From contig JADKHE010000013.1 of NCBI GenBank assembly GCA_016721925.1, forward strand, positions 186,001 to 250,000: 64,000 bases of DNA, read 5' to 3'. Source of the DNA: Candidatus Skiveiella danica (GTDB taxonomy: Bacteria; Pseudomonadota; Gammaproteobacteria; Burkholderiales; Burkholderiaceae_C). The notes under the pieces were generated by a model, which saw nothing but the letters and a program-made list of their open reading frames with translations, did no database searches and was not told the DNA's origin. Both the position numbers and the translations under genes were made by a program. Below are positions 41,843 through 50,060 of this stretch, one piece after another. Numbering within the stretch: position 1 is the stretch's first letter; each line of letters opens with the position of its first letter.

Positions 41843-43908
41843 AAAGAAAAGGGGTCGGCGGGCTCCGAACGGGCTGCCGGGTTGCGGCCCATGCGCCGAT
41901 ACGGCACGCCCCCGGGCGGGGGCCGCAGGTCGTAGAGCTGCGCTGCGGTGGGGCTGGCGCTGAGCGCCGGGTCGTCGGAAAGCAGCACCCCCGCGCGTGA
42001 ACGCCAGAGCTCCTGCGGCACCGGCACACCCTGCGCGCGGACCCACTGAGCCAGCGCGCGTTCGGAGGCCGTGGTTTCCAGCGCCACCAGAGACGGGCCT
42101 CCCAGGACGACAAAGCGGACGTCGCCGGCCTTCACCCTTCGCTCCAGATCGGCAGGCGTGAGAATCGGATCCGTGCCCAGGTAGCCGCCCAACGTCATCA
42201 CGGACTCGCCGGTGTGCACGATGATCGGCGCGGACTGCGTGGCGTTGGGCACCGCCACAAGAAAACGCTCGTCTGCGCGATTGGCCTTCAGTAAGCCGAC
42301 CAGCCGTCGAAACTGGTCCCGCGCAGCACGGCGCGCCGGTTCGGCGTCGGGATCGACCGGCTTGCGATCGAAGAGCGCGCCGATGCTCGCAAAAGGCGCG
42401 GCCACATTGGGGCGAACCAGCACCGTGCTCAGCGCCCAGGCCGTGGGCAGCAGCAGGCTGGCGACAAGGCCCGTCGTGGCCAGAGCCGTGGCAACCGGAC
42501 CACCCCGCAAGCGCGGCGACAGCACCATGGTACCCACGGCGGCGGCCAGCAGCCCGACCATTGACAGGGCAAACAGGGCCGTGTGCCAGGTGGGCCCGCC
42601 ATCCAGCGTGCCCCGCTCGATATAAAACAGCCAGGCGGCCGTCACCAGCAGTGTCACGGACAGGCCGTGGCGCCACCCGCCCTCGCGCGGGCGCCGCAGC
42701 GCCGCCCAGCCGATGCCGGCGAGCGCGCCCAGTGGCGGGCCCATGACATGCAAGTAGTAGGTGTGAAAGACGCCGCTGGCAAAGCTGAAGACGGCGCCAT
42801 AGCTCAGCACCCAGCCGCCCCACAACAGGAGGCTGGATTGCGCTGGCGTCAGCGCAGCGCCCCGGCGCCAGCCCGCCGCGCCCAGCACGACGGCTGCGAC
42901 GGCCCAGGGCAGCCACCACCCCATCTGCGCCGCATGAAAGGGGGAAACCAGCCGCAGCGGCCCGGTCGCTGACTGATCCCACAACGGGGCAGCACGCCGC
43001 TGCGGCTTCACTGCGGACACATCAGGCAGTCCGAGGTCGGCCGCCGTGATGAATCCGTCGTCGTTCAGGCCGGCTGGGCCGGCCAGGGGTTGGGGTGCCC
43101 GTGGCATGAAACGGCTCAGGCCGTTGTGCACCAGCATCAGCTCGGTCATCGAGTTGTGCTGGGTGCTCCCGGCATAGGGGCGCTGATCGACCGGCGTGAG
43201 GTCGTAGAAGGTCATCCACGACAGCGACACAGCCACCATCACCAGGCAGGATGTGGCCAGGTGAACCAGGCGGCGGCCCACGGTCAGGCCCGCAGCGCCC
43301 AGAAAATAGACCAGGAAGAAGGTCGGCGCCAGGATCAGGGCCGCGGCCATCTTGACGTTGAAGCCGACGCCGATCAGCGCCATCGCCAGCACCAGCAGGC
43401 GTCCGCTGGCCGCCTCGGTGGCCCGCAACAAGGCCCAGGCCGCCAGCAGCAGCACCAGGGTCAGGGCGCTTTCGGTGTTGTTCGACCGGTCCACGGCCAC
43501 GCTGATCGGCGTGAGCGCCAAACACAGCGCCGCCACCAACGCCGCCGCCCGGCCGAACGGGCGGGCCACCAGCCGGTGAATCAGCCAGACCGACAGCACG
43601 CCCAGCACCACCTGGGTGAGCATCACGCTGAAGGCGCTGAAGCCAAGGAGCCGCGCGCTGAGCACCTGCATCCACAGCGCCACCGGCGGCTTGTCAATCG
43701 ACAGGAAGGCCGCCGGATCGAACGCGTTGTAGAAGAAGGCGTGCGCGCTGTCCATCATGCTGCGCACACCGGCCGCGTAGTACTGGCGGCCGTAACCGTT
43801 CTGGTCCAGGTGCCACAGCCGCAGAAAGGCGGCCAGGCCCAGGATGGCACCGAACGCGGCCCATGCGAGCCACACGGTCTTGCGGTCGGCTTCGGGACTC
43901 TCGGTCAC
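41833..43908 (-). CDS. Glycosyltransferase family 39 (PMT/ArnT-like) membrane protein
   Basis: 691 aa. N-terminal helix then the GT39 signature in the first periplasmic loop (LRLWHLDQNGYGRQYYAAGV with catalytic-type Asp), then FDPAAFLSIDKPP and QVLSARLLGFS. Some ten or more helices follow, then a soluble C-terminal part (~500-691; ANRADERFLVAVPNATQSAP, TGESVMTLGGYLGTDPI) typical of ArnT-like/YfhO-type family members. Transfers a sugar from a polyprenyl-phosphate donor to an envelope acceptor. The start is GTG 43908 and overlaps the SDR stop by 4 nt. Its final residues come from repeat copy E. Confidence 0.88.
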   Translation of the reverse strand: MTESPEADRKTVWLAWAAFGAILGLAAFLRLWHLDQNGYGRQYYAAGVRSMMDSAHAFFYNAFDPAAFLSIDKPPVALWMQVLSARLLGFSAFSVMLTQVVLGVLSVWLIHRLVARPFGRAAALVAALCLALTPISVAVDRSNNTESALTLVLLLAAWALLRATEAASGRLLVLAMALIGVGFNVKMAAALILAPTFFLVYFLGAAGLTVGRRLVHLATSCLVMVAVSLSWMTFYDLTPVDQRPYAGSTQHNSMTELMLVHNGLSRFMPRAPQPLAGPAGLNDDGFITAADLGLPDVSAVKPQRRAAPLWDQSATGPLRLVSPFHAAQMGWWLPWAVAAVVLGAAGWRRGAALTPAQSSLLLWGGWVLSYGAVFSFASGVFHTYYLHVMGPPLGALAGIGWAALRRPREGGWRHGLSVTLLVTAAWLFYIERGTLDGGPTWHTALFALSMVGLLAAAVGTMVLSPRLRGGPVATALATTGLVASLLLPTAWALSTVLVRPNVAAPFASIGALFDRKPVDPDAEPARRAARDQFRRLVGLLKANRADERFLVAVPNATQSAPIIVHTGESVMTLGGYLGTDPILTPADLERRVKAGDVRFVVLGGPSLVALETTASERALAQWVRAQGVPVPQELWRSRAGVLLSDDPALSASPTAAQLYDLRPPPGGVPYRRMGRNPAARSEPADPFSFGF

Positions 43909-45083
43909 CAGTGGATGCCGCTGAACACCTGCGAGAACAGCTTGCGCGCCAGCTCCACCGGATTGCCGGCGAGGCCCTGCGCCTCGGCACCATCGCCATC
44001 ACTGTCCACGCCCTGCGCCGCCAGCGAGTCGGGGAACAGCCGGAACGCCTGGTTCAGCACGAATTCGCTGATGCCCGGCGTCAGGGCCTGCGCCACGGCG
44101 CCCACCAGGCCCAGGCCGGTGGCCACCCGCTTGGGCTTCTCGATGACGGCCTTCATTACCAGCTCCGCCGCCTCGTCCGGCGACAGTGCGGGGAAGGCGT
44201 CGTAGAGTTTGGTCGGAGCGATCATCGGCGTGCGCACCAAGGGCATGTTGACGGTGGTGAAGCGCACGTTGCTGTCGGCGAACTCGGAGGCAGCGCACCA
44301 CGAGAACGCATCCAGCGCCGCCTTGGACGCCACATAGGCCGAAAAGCGCGGCGGGCTGGCCAGCACGCCGATGGACGAGATGTTGATGATGTGGCCCTGC
44401 TTGCGCGCCAGCATGGTGGGCGCAAAGCCGAAGATCAGACGCAGCGCGCCAAAGAAATTGAGCTGCATGGTGCGCTCGAAGTCATGGAAGCGGTCGAAGG
44501 AATGCTTCACCGAGCGCCGGATCGAGCGCCCGGCGTTGTTGATGAGGATGTCGACGTGGCCATGGTTCGCCAGCACGGCCTCGCAGAACCGGTCGCAGTC
44601 GGCCAGGTCGGCAATGTCGCAGGCATAGGCAAAGGCGTGGCCCCCTTGCGCTTCGATCCGGGCCACCGTTTCGGCCAGTTTCTGGGGGGTGCGCGCGGCC
44701 AGGATCACGGTCGCCCCGGCGGCAGCCAGCTTGAGCGCGCAGTCCTCGCCGATGCCGGAGCTGGCGCCGGTGACCACCACCACCTTGTTGCGCACCACCT
44801 GGCGCAGGCGGCTGGACTTGCCGGCCCGGACCATCGCCTGGGCCGCGGTGCCGGCCTGGCCCACCGGGCTTTGCCGGATCAAGCGGGTGACCTGTTTCGC
44901 CGTCCTGGCGGCCTTGGCGACCGCCGCCGGCACCCCCTCGGGCGCCGGTCTAGCCCGTTTCGGCGCTGGGCCTTTGGCGCTTGCCGGTGCCGACTGGGTT
45001 GCCGGCTTCGCCGGCGCCAGGGTGCTGGCCTTGCGGCGCGGGATCGGGGCCGTCGGGGCCGTCGCTTTTTTCGTCGTGACCAT
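43905..45083 (-). CDS. Short-chain dehydrogenase/reductase with Ala/Lys/Pro-rich N-terminal extension
   Basis: 392 aa. Residues ~1-95 are low-complexity, basic and Ala/Pro-rich (KKATAPTAPIPRRKAS, ASAKGPAPKRARPAPEG). The SDR domain follows: VVVTGASSGIGEDCALKLAA (cofactor), LINNAGRSIRR, catalytic Ser in INISSIGV and YVASKAAL. The TGASSGIG and NNAG motifs fit an NADP-type classical SDR, about 290 residues plus a C-terminal VAQALTPGISEFVLNQAFRL helix. Sits between the acyl-CoA synthetase and GT39 genes in one transcription unit. Possible fatty acyl or lipid reductase; substrate unknown. Confidence 0.88.
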   Translation of the reverse strand: MVTTKKATAPTAPIPRRKASTLAPAKPATQSAPASAKGPAPKRARPAPEGVPAAVAKAARTAKQVTRLIRQSPVGQAGTAAQAMVRAGKSSRLRQVVRNKVVVVTGASSGIGEDCALKLAAAGATVILAARTPQKLAETVARIEAQGGHAFAYACDIADLADCDRFCEAVLANHGHVDILINNAGRSIRRSVKHSFDRFHDFERTMQLNFFGALRLIFGFAPTMLARKQGHIINISSIGVLASPPRFSAYVASKAALDAFSWCAASEFADSNVRFTTVNMPLVRTPMIAPTKLYDAFPALSPDEAAELVMKAVIEKPKRVATGLGLVGAVAQALTPGISEFVLNQAFRLFPDSLAAQGVDSDGDGAEAQGLAGNPVELARKLFSQVFSGIHW

Positions 45084-45139
45084 GGCGTTTCCTGCAGTTG
45101 AAACAGAGGACGGATCGTAAAGGCTGCGCCCGGGCCCTG

Positions 45140-46945
45140 TCACCAGCGCACCGTGCCCGCGAGAATCCGGCAGTGGATCGCGCGGGTCAAGGGCTGGTAG
45201 CCGTGGTCCCGATCCAGCAGGACAAACAGCGGCTCATCGACGAGCGCCGGGTCGAAACCCTGCTGCTTGAGCTCGACCTTGCGCAGCTTGAAGGTGCCAG
45301 TGGTCTCCTGGGCCTTGATGATGCGAACAAAAATCGGCACCGCATAGACCGGGAGCGCGCGGCACAGGTCCTGCGCCATGGCCCGGCCGTCGAACGCGGC
45401 GCCGGGATGCAGCACGACCGCCGCCATGCCGGCGCGGCCGTCGCTGTGCGCGACAGCAACGCCATACACGCTGGCCTGCGCCACCCCTTTGACGGCGCCG
45501 ATGGCGCGCTCGACCTCGGTGGTGGCCACGTTCTCACCTTTCCAGCGGAAGGTGTCGCCGACACGGTCCACAAAGGCGATGTGGCGCAGGCCCTGGGAGC
45601 GCACCAGGTCCCCGCTGTTGATCCACACATCGCCCTTTTTGAACACGTCGTGCAGCAGCTTGGCCTCGGTCGCCTCGGCATCGGTGTAGCCATCGAAGGG
45701 ATGGCCGGCGTCGACTTCCGTGATCAGCAGCCCGGCCTCGCCGACGGCCACGCGGCGCATGAAGCCACGGGCGTCACGCACGGGCCGCTCGTTGGCCGTG
45801 TCGAAGGCGACGATGGCGTAGGGCAAGGACGTGAAGCCCGCCGTGCGCGGCAGCCCGAAGGCGTTGATGAAGACGAGGTTGCCTTCGCTGGAGCCGTAGA
45901 ACTCGCAGATGTGCGCGATGCCAAAACGCTGCTGGAACTCGTCCCAGATCTCCGGGCGAAGACCATTGCCGATCACGACGCGCACCCGGTGGTCGCGGTC
46001 ATGCGGACCGGGCGGCTGGTTGAGCAGGTAGCGGCACAGCTCGCCGATATAGACAAAGGCCGTGGCACCGCTCGCGCGGATGTCGCGCCAGAAACCGGAG
46101 GCGCTGAACTTGCGCGCCATGGCCAGCGTCGCGCCGCTGGTGAGCACGGCGCTCCAGCACAGCGTCAGGGCGTTGTTGTGATGGAACGGCAGCGGGCAGT
46201 AGAAAACATCGTCGGCGCGCAGCCGCATCGCCGCCTGCCCCATGCCATAGCCGCTGCGCAGCCAGCGCAGGTGCGTCATCACCGAGGCCTTGGGCAGGCC
46301 GGTGGTGCCCGAGGTGAAGATGAAATAGCAGGGCGCTCCGGCACGAACGCCGCCGGTGGATGGAGGGTTTGCCGTGCTGGCGCCTGCGCAGGCGGCAGGC
46401 AGGTCGACCAGGCCCCGAGGCACCGGCCCCATGCCGGCCCACAGCCTGGGCACGCTGTCGGGCTGCGGCGGGCTCGCCGAGTGCAGCGCTGGCAGGCAGC
46501 CGTCCCCGATCACCATGAGCCGCGGTTGGATGGTCCGCATGCTGTGGCTCAGCACCGCGCCGCGCTGCTTGGGGTTGAGCATGCCGGCGACCGCGCCGAG
46601 CTTGGCCACCGCCGCCACGCATGCCAGCAATTCCGGACAGTTCTCGAACAACAGCCCGACCGTGTCGCCCGGGCCCACCCCATGAGTCTTCAATACATGT
46701 GCAATGCGGTTGGCCCAGGCGTTGAAGTCGCGGTAGCTCCAGCGCTGGCCTTCGAACAGCAGGCAGTCCTTGTCGGGGACGTTCTCGGCCTGGTGTTCCA
46801 GTATCGAACCGATCGACTGGTGGCTGTCCGGTGTCAGCGCGTAGACCTTCAGCGTCGCCCACAGCGAACTGATGGCCGAAGGCAGCAGCCCCAGCGCGGC
46901 GCGGCCGAAATCCAGCAGCCCGATCCGATCGTGATGGGTTTCCAT
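45140..46945 (-). CDS. Long-chain acyl-CoA synthetase (FadD6/FATP-like)
   Basis: 601 aa ANL enzyme. P-loop FIFTSGTTGLPKASVMTH (~residues 210-227), A5 EFYGSSEGNLVFINAF, A7 SGDLVRSQGLRHIAFVDRVG and GDTFRWKGENVATTEVE. The KGENVATTEVE signature and N-terminal helix (residues 15-35) are typical of the FATP/very-long-chain acyl-CoA synthetase branch. C-terminal catalytic Lys region GTFKLRKVELKQQGFD. First gene of the minus-strand unit with SDR and GT39. Confidence 0.92.
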   Translation of the reverse strand: METHHDRIGLLDFGRAALGLLPSAISSLWATLKVYALTPDSHQSIGSILEHQAENVPDKDCLLFEGQRWSYRDFNAWANRIAHVLKTHGVGPGDTVGLLFENCPELLACVAAVAKLGAVAGMLNPKQRGAVLSHSMRTIQPRLMVIGDGCLPALHSASPPQPDSVPRLWAGMGPVPRGLVDLPAACAGASTANPPSTGGVRAGAPCYFIFTSGTTGLPKASVMTHLRWLRSGYGMGQAAMRLRADDVFYCPLPFHHNNALTLCWSAVLTSGATLAMARKFSASGFWRDIRASGATAFVYIGELCRYLLNQPPGPHDRDHRVRVVIGNGLRPEIWDEFQQRFGIAHICEFYGSSEGNLVFINAFGLPRTAGFTSLPYAIVAFDTANERPVRDARGFMRRVAVGEAGLLITEVDAGHPFDGYTDAEATEAKLLHDVFKKGDVWINSGDLVRSQGLRHIAFVDRVGDTFRWKGENVATTEVERAIGAVKGVAQASVYGVAVAHSDGRAGMAAVVLHPGAAFDGRAMAQDLCRALPVYAVPIFVRIIKAQETTGTFKLRKVELKQQGFDPALVDEPLFVLLDRDHGYQPLTRAIHCRILAGTVRW

Positions 46946-47273
46946 GGCTGGATTTTGCGTTCAATCTGTCAGGCGTCTCGCTGGTGTTCCCCAACTTCCT
47001 TCCCTGCCGGGGTCACATCAATTGAGCCGGTACCAAGCACCTTGGCTCTCAGCCGTATCCACCATCGGGGATGCGCCGAACCTAAGTTTGCATGGATAAC
47101 GGGCGATGGGCGACCCGTGAGATTGTTCAAAAGCTCAGGAGGCCAATCAGAAAGTGGGCGATCATTCACCAATCAACAAGAACCATCGGTTCTTTTTGGG
47201 GGGGTTCTTGTCCTGACCATGCTGTGCACCCGGCGTCGGGGGGATTCAAGGCGCGCCATGGATAATCGGAGTC
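46946..47273. other. Intergenic stretch with hairpins, no recognisable gene
   Basis: About 330 nt upstream of the acyl-CoA synthetase (minus) and the rsuA unit (plus). A hairpin AAGAACC-ATC-GGTTCTT followed by TTT lies at 47178-47197. A second right arm, GGTTCTTG at 47203-47210, can pair with the same left arm (CAAGAACC at 47177-47184), so two mutually exclusive hairpins are possible. No coding or RNA gene recognised; some decayed protein-like frames are present. Confidence 0.4.
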
Positions 47274-47387
47274 ATGCGCTGGGCTGAGTTAACCGTCAAT
47301 CTCGAAGTTTGGACCTACCGGTTCGGCGGCTTCGTGGTGCAGCACGTGCTCGACGATCCGGCCTGGCTGGCTTTGATGTTCTGCTGA
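47274..47387 (+). CDS. Small ORF (37 aa) upstream of rsuA
   Basis: Begins ATG after CGGAG, 37 codons: MRWAELTVNLEVWTYRFGGF, then VVQHVLDDPAWLALMFC. Stops 6 nt before the GTG of the pseudouridine synthase gene. Four tryptophan codons in a short leader are notable, though there is no evident attenuator between it and rsuA. Could be a translational coupling leader, a decayed gene, or chance. Confidence 0.35.
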   Translation: MRWAELTVNLEVWTYRFGGFVVQHVLDDPAWLALMFC

Positions 47388-47393
47388 AACGCC

Positions 47394-48116
47394 GTGCAGC
47401 TGCAGGACATCCTTTACAGCCAGGGGTTTGGCACGCGGCGCGTCTGTGCCGGGCTGGTGCAGCAAGGATTCGTGACTGTGGGCGGTGAGGCCTGCGATGA
47501 TTCCGCCGCGGAATTCGATCCCGAGGGCCTTCAGTTCACGGTGCAGGGCAAGCCTTGGCCGTACCACGACAAGGCCTACATCCTGCTGCACAAGCCGGCG
47601 GGCACCGAGTGTTCACAGAAGCCTTCCACCTGGCCGAGCATCTACACCCTGTTGCCCGCGCCGCTGCGCCAGCGACCCCAGAAGGGGCCGGTGCAGGGGG
47701 TGCAGGCGGTCGGCCGCCTGGACCAGGACACCACCGGCCTGCTGCTGCTGACCGACGACGGCAAGTTCATCCACCGCATGAGTTCACCGCGCCACCACGT
47801 GCCCAAGGTGTACGAGGTGACAACGAAGCACCCGCTCGACGACACGCAGGTCCAGCGCCTGCTGAGCGGCGTCGTGCTGGATGACGACCCCAAACCCGTG
47901 AAGGCGGCGGCCTGCGAGGCCGTCGACATCCATCACCTGCGCCTGACGCTGACCGAAGGCAAGTACCACCAGGTCAAGCGCATGCTGGCCGCCGTGGGCA
48001 ACCGGGTGGAGGGCTTGCACCGCTCCCGGATCGGCGGCCTCCAACTGCCCGAGAAGCTCGCGCCGGGCCAATGGTGCTGGTTGGGGCCGGACGACCTCAC
48101 CTTGCTCCTAGGCTGA
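47394..48116 (+). CDS. rsuA: RsuA-family rRNA pseudouridine synthase
   Basis: 240 aa. N-terminal S4 RNA-binding domain (VQLQDILYSQGFGTRRVCAG read from the GTG start, LVQQGFVTVGGE), then the synthase core with YILLHKPAGTECS and the catalytic Asp in VGRLDQDTTGLLLLTDDG (~residues 103-120). It ends with the EGKYHQVKRMLAAVGNRVEG motif and GGLQLPEKLAPGQW. Fits the 16S rRNA U516-type family RsuA. GTG start at 47394. Confidence 0.9.
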   Translation: MQLQDILYSQGFGTRRVCAGLVQQGFVTVGGEACDDSAAEFDPEGLQFTVQGKPWPYHDKAYILLHKPAGTECSQKPSTWPSIYTLLPAPLRQRPQKGPVQGVQAVGRLDQDTTGLLLLTDDGKFIHRMSSPRHHVPKVYEVTTKHPLDDTQVQRLLSGVVLDDDPKPVKAAACEAVDIHHLRLTLTEGKYHQVKRMLAAVGNRVEGLHRSRIGGLQLPEKLAPGQWCWLGPDDLTLLLG

Positions 48117-48287
48117 GGCCCAAGGGCCCTTTCAGACGAAAAAACGCACGACTGTCCGGTGAATGCTCCCCAACACCGGTGCAAACCCAAGCTGGATGAG
48201 GGCTTGCGGAGGCTTTGCGATTGGGACGATTTCAAGTGCGATTATTTTCAGTTGCGTACCGCCGCCTCTTTTGGAGAGGTTTCCGTT

Positions 48288-48613
48288 ATGCACAGTATCC
48301 ACACGCTTGTTGCACAACGGCTTGCAGTCGTGCACTTCATGCATTTTGAATATTGTTTCAACGAGTACCAATCCAACCATTGGACGCGCGAGCTCACCGC
48401 TTGGGGCACTTTCATCTTCTTGGCCTACGAAACGTTCACCCGTGGGAAAGGCTTGCGTGATCTGATCGCTTACCTGAATTTGCACAGTTGCAAGCCTTGT
48501 CACGCGGGTCTGCGCCAGCGGATGTCGCGCTCCACCTGGCCGATGCCAACGAACGCCGTGATATCGCGTTGTTTGAGACGCTGGACAAACGCCTGATGGG
48601 GATGGCATTGTAG
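48288..48613 (+). pseudogene. IS4-family (DUF4372-type) transposase N-terminal relic, frameshifted
   Basis: ATG 48288 is preceded by GGAGAGG and the first ~80 codons match the N-terminal domain of IS4-type transposases: MHSIHTLVAQRL, RELTAWGTFIFLAYETFTRG, KGLRDLIAYLN, RQRMSRST. Near 48535 one base appears lost. In the next frame the expected LADANERRDIALFETLDKRL follows, ending at TAG 48611-48613. The DDE catalytic core that should come next is not present, so only the N-terminal fragment survives. An upstream extension of the frame is not family-like. Confidence 0.8.
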
Positions 48614-48972
48614 GTAAACCACAACTTTGGGCTTGGTTCCCTCGGCCGACTTCAGATCCGCCAAGGCGGCGATCAAAGCCCATACCGTCACTGATTTGCG
48701 CGGATTGATTCATCACAGACTCAGGCTCGTCAGTACACCGACCTGCAAGCCGCCAAGGCGCGCAACTTGGCTTAGGGAAAACTGACACCGTTGCTGTGTC
48801 GCGAGTGGGCCTGAATCAGATCGACACCACTTGCAGAAATAAGGGGCCGGGCGGCGCACGTGCCGGACATAGCCGATTGAAAAAACATCGAAGCCAAGCA
48901 GCCCAAATGCACTGCCAACTCCCCAACACGTCGCGCAGACTTGAAAACGGCTCCTCAATCCACTGTTCGAGA
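48614..48972. other. Intergenic stretch downstream of the IS4 relic
   Basis: About 360 nt of mixed composition between the transposase relic and the LysR gene. Open frames on both strands carry no motif I can place. Probably decayed insertion-sequence DNA plus the 3' flank of the lysR gene. No RNA gene seen. Confidence 0.4.
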
Positions 48973-49932
48973 TCAAACCTGAATTGGACAAGGCTCAGGC
49001 GCCGGATGGTTTATGTGCGCCAACACCAGACAGTCGCGCAGCAGTTGCGTCACCCGGGAGGGCGCGGGCGAGCGGCGGGTGATGCCGGAGAAGCGGCAGG
49101 CGTAGCGAAACAATCGGGGCTGCACCGGGCGCATCTGCCCGGCGCGCACGAAGGCTTCAGCGTAGTGGTCGGGCAGGAAGCCGAGGAAGCGCCCGGAAAG
49201 GATCAGCGTGGCGACCGACTCCTGGTCGAAGCCGGTGGCGTCGCGGCGCAGGCGCTCGCGGTGGGCGATCTCCATGTTGGGCGAGTGGTAGCCCAGCCCC
49301 GCGAAGTCGTGGGTGCGCAGGCGCTCCCAGGTGAGGTCGGTGGCGCCGGCCTCGAACAGCGGGTGTGCGGCGCCGCAGTACAGCAGCATGGTTTCACCGA
49401 ACAGCTCGTCGTAGGCCAGGCTGTCGGAGCGGCGGTGCTCGGGGATGATGCCGAGCTGGAACTGCCCGTCCATCACGCCGCGCTCGATCAGGTTGAGCGA
49501 GCCCACGTGCAGGTTCAGCGCCACCTCGGGGGCCTGCGCGCGAAACAGCGCCACCGCCTGCGCGATGTGCGCCTCGGGGTTGCTGGCGGTCTTGTCGAAC
49601 ACGGCCAGGTGCAGCTCGCCACCCATGCGCTGGTGGATGTCGTCCACGCTGGCGCGAAAGCCGTCGGTGGCAGCCAGCAGGCGCAGCGTCTCGGCATGGA
49701 TGCGCTCGCCCTCGGGCGTGAGCGCAAAGCCGCCGCGCCCGCGCCGGCACAGGGTCAGGCCCAGGCGGGTTTCCAGGTCCTTGATGTGGCGGCTGATGGT
49801 GCTGGTGCCAATGTTGAGCTCCAGCTCGGCCGCCGCCATGCCGCCGCACTCCACCACGCTGCGGAACACGCGCAGCAGGCGCAGGTCCATGTCGCTGATC
49901 TGGCCGAGCACGGCGCGCTTCTTTACTTGCAT
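48973..49932 (-). CDS. LysR-family transcriptional regulator
   Basis: 319 aa. N-terminal winged HTH: DLRLLRVFRSVVECGGMAAA, ELELNIGTSTISRHIKDLET and LGLTLCRRGRGGFALTPEGE (~residues 15-75). C-terminal inducer-binding domain: LHLAVFDKTASNPEAHI, LIERGVMDGQFQLGIIPEHR, RFLGFLPDHYAEAFV. Divergent from the omega-amino-acid transaminase gene with a dyad in between, so it probably controls that gene. GTSTISRHIKDLE is a typical recognition helix. Confidence 0.93.
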   Translation of the reverse strand: MQVKKRAVLGQISDMDLRLLRVFRSVVECGGMAAAELELNIGTSTISRHIKDLETRLGLTLCRRGRGGFALTPEGERIHAETLRLLAATDGFRASVDDIHQRMGGELHLAVFDKTASNPEAHIAQAVALFRAQAPEVALNLHVGSLNLIERGVMDGQFQLGIIPEHRRSDSLAYDELFGETMLLYCGAAHPLFEAGATDLTWERLRTHDFAGLGYHSPNMEIAHRERLRRDATGFDQESVATLILSGRFLGFLPDHYAEAFVRAGQMRPVQPRLFRYACRFSGITRRSPAPSRVTQLLRDCLVLAHINHPAPEPCPIQV

Positions 49933-49949
49933 GGTTTGTCAACTGAACA

Positions 49950-49967
49950 TGGATAAATGAGTATCCA
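49950..49967. promoter_or_regulatory. Candidate LysR operator between regulator and transaminase
   Basis: TGGATA-AATGAG-TATCCA: perfect 6-bp arms with a 6-nt spacer, 17 nt upstream of the lysR start and ~94 nt before the transaminase start. The gapped AT-rich dyad in a divergent promoter is the usual geometry for LysR regulators. Confidence 0.6.
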
Positions 49968-50060
49968 CGGGAGTAATGCCGCCGTCAACAATGCACCTTC
50001 ACACCCGGCCGCGCTGGCCGGGCATGGCTTGCTGCCGCAACCACCGATGACGAGGCCCCC

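Noticed and set aside
46969..47172. A minus-strand frame upstream of the acyl-CoA synthetase
   Set aside because: No ribosome site, no motif and an atypical composition; treated as intergenic.
48500..48691. A minus-strand frame (TKPKVVVYLQCHPHQAF) that looks protein-like
   Set aside because: It runs through the back of the IS4 relic and matches no family I recognise.
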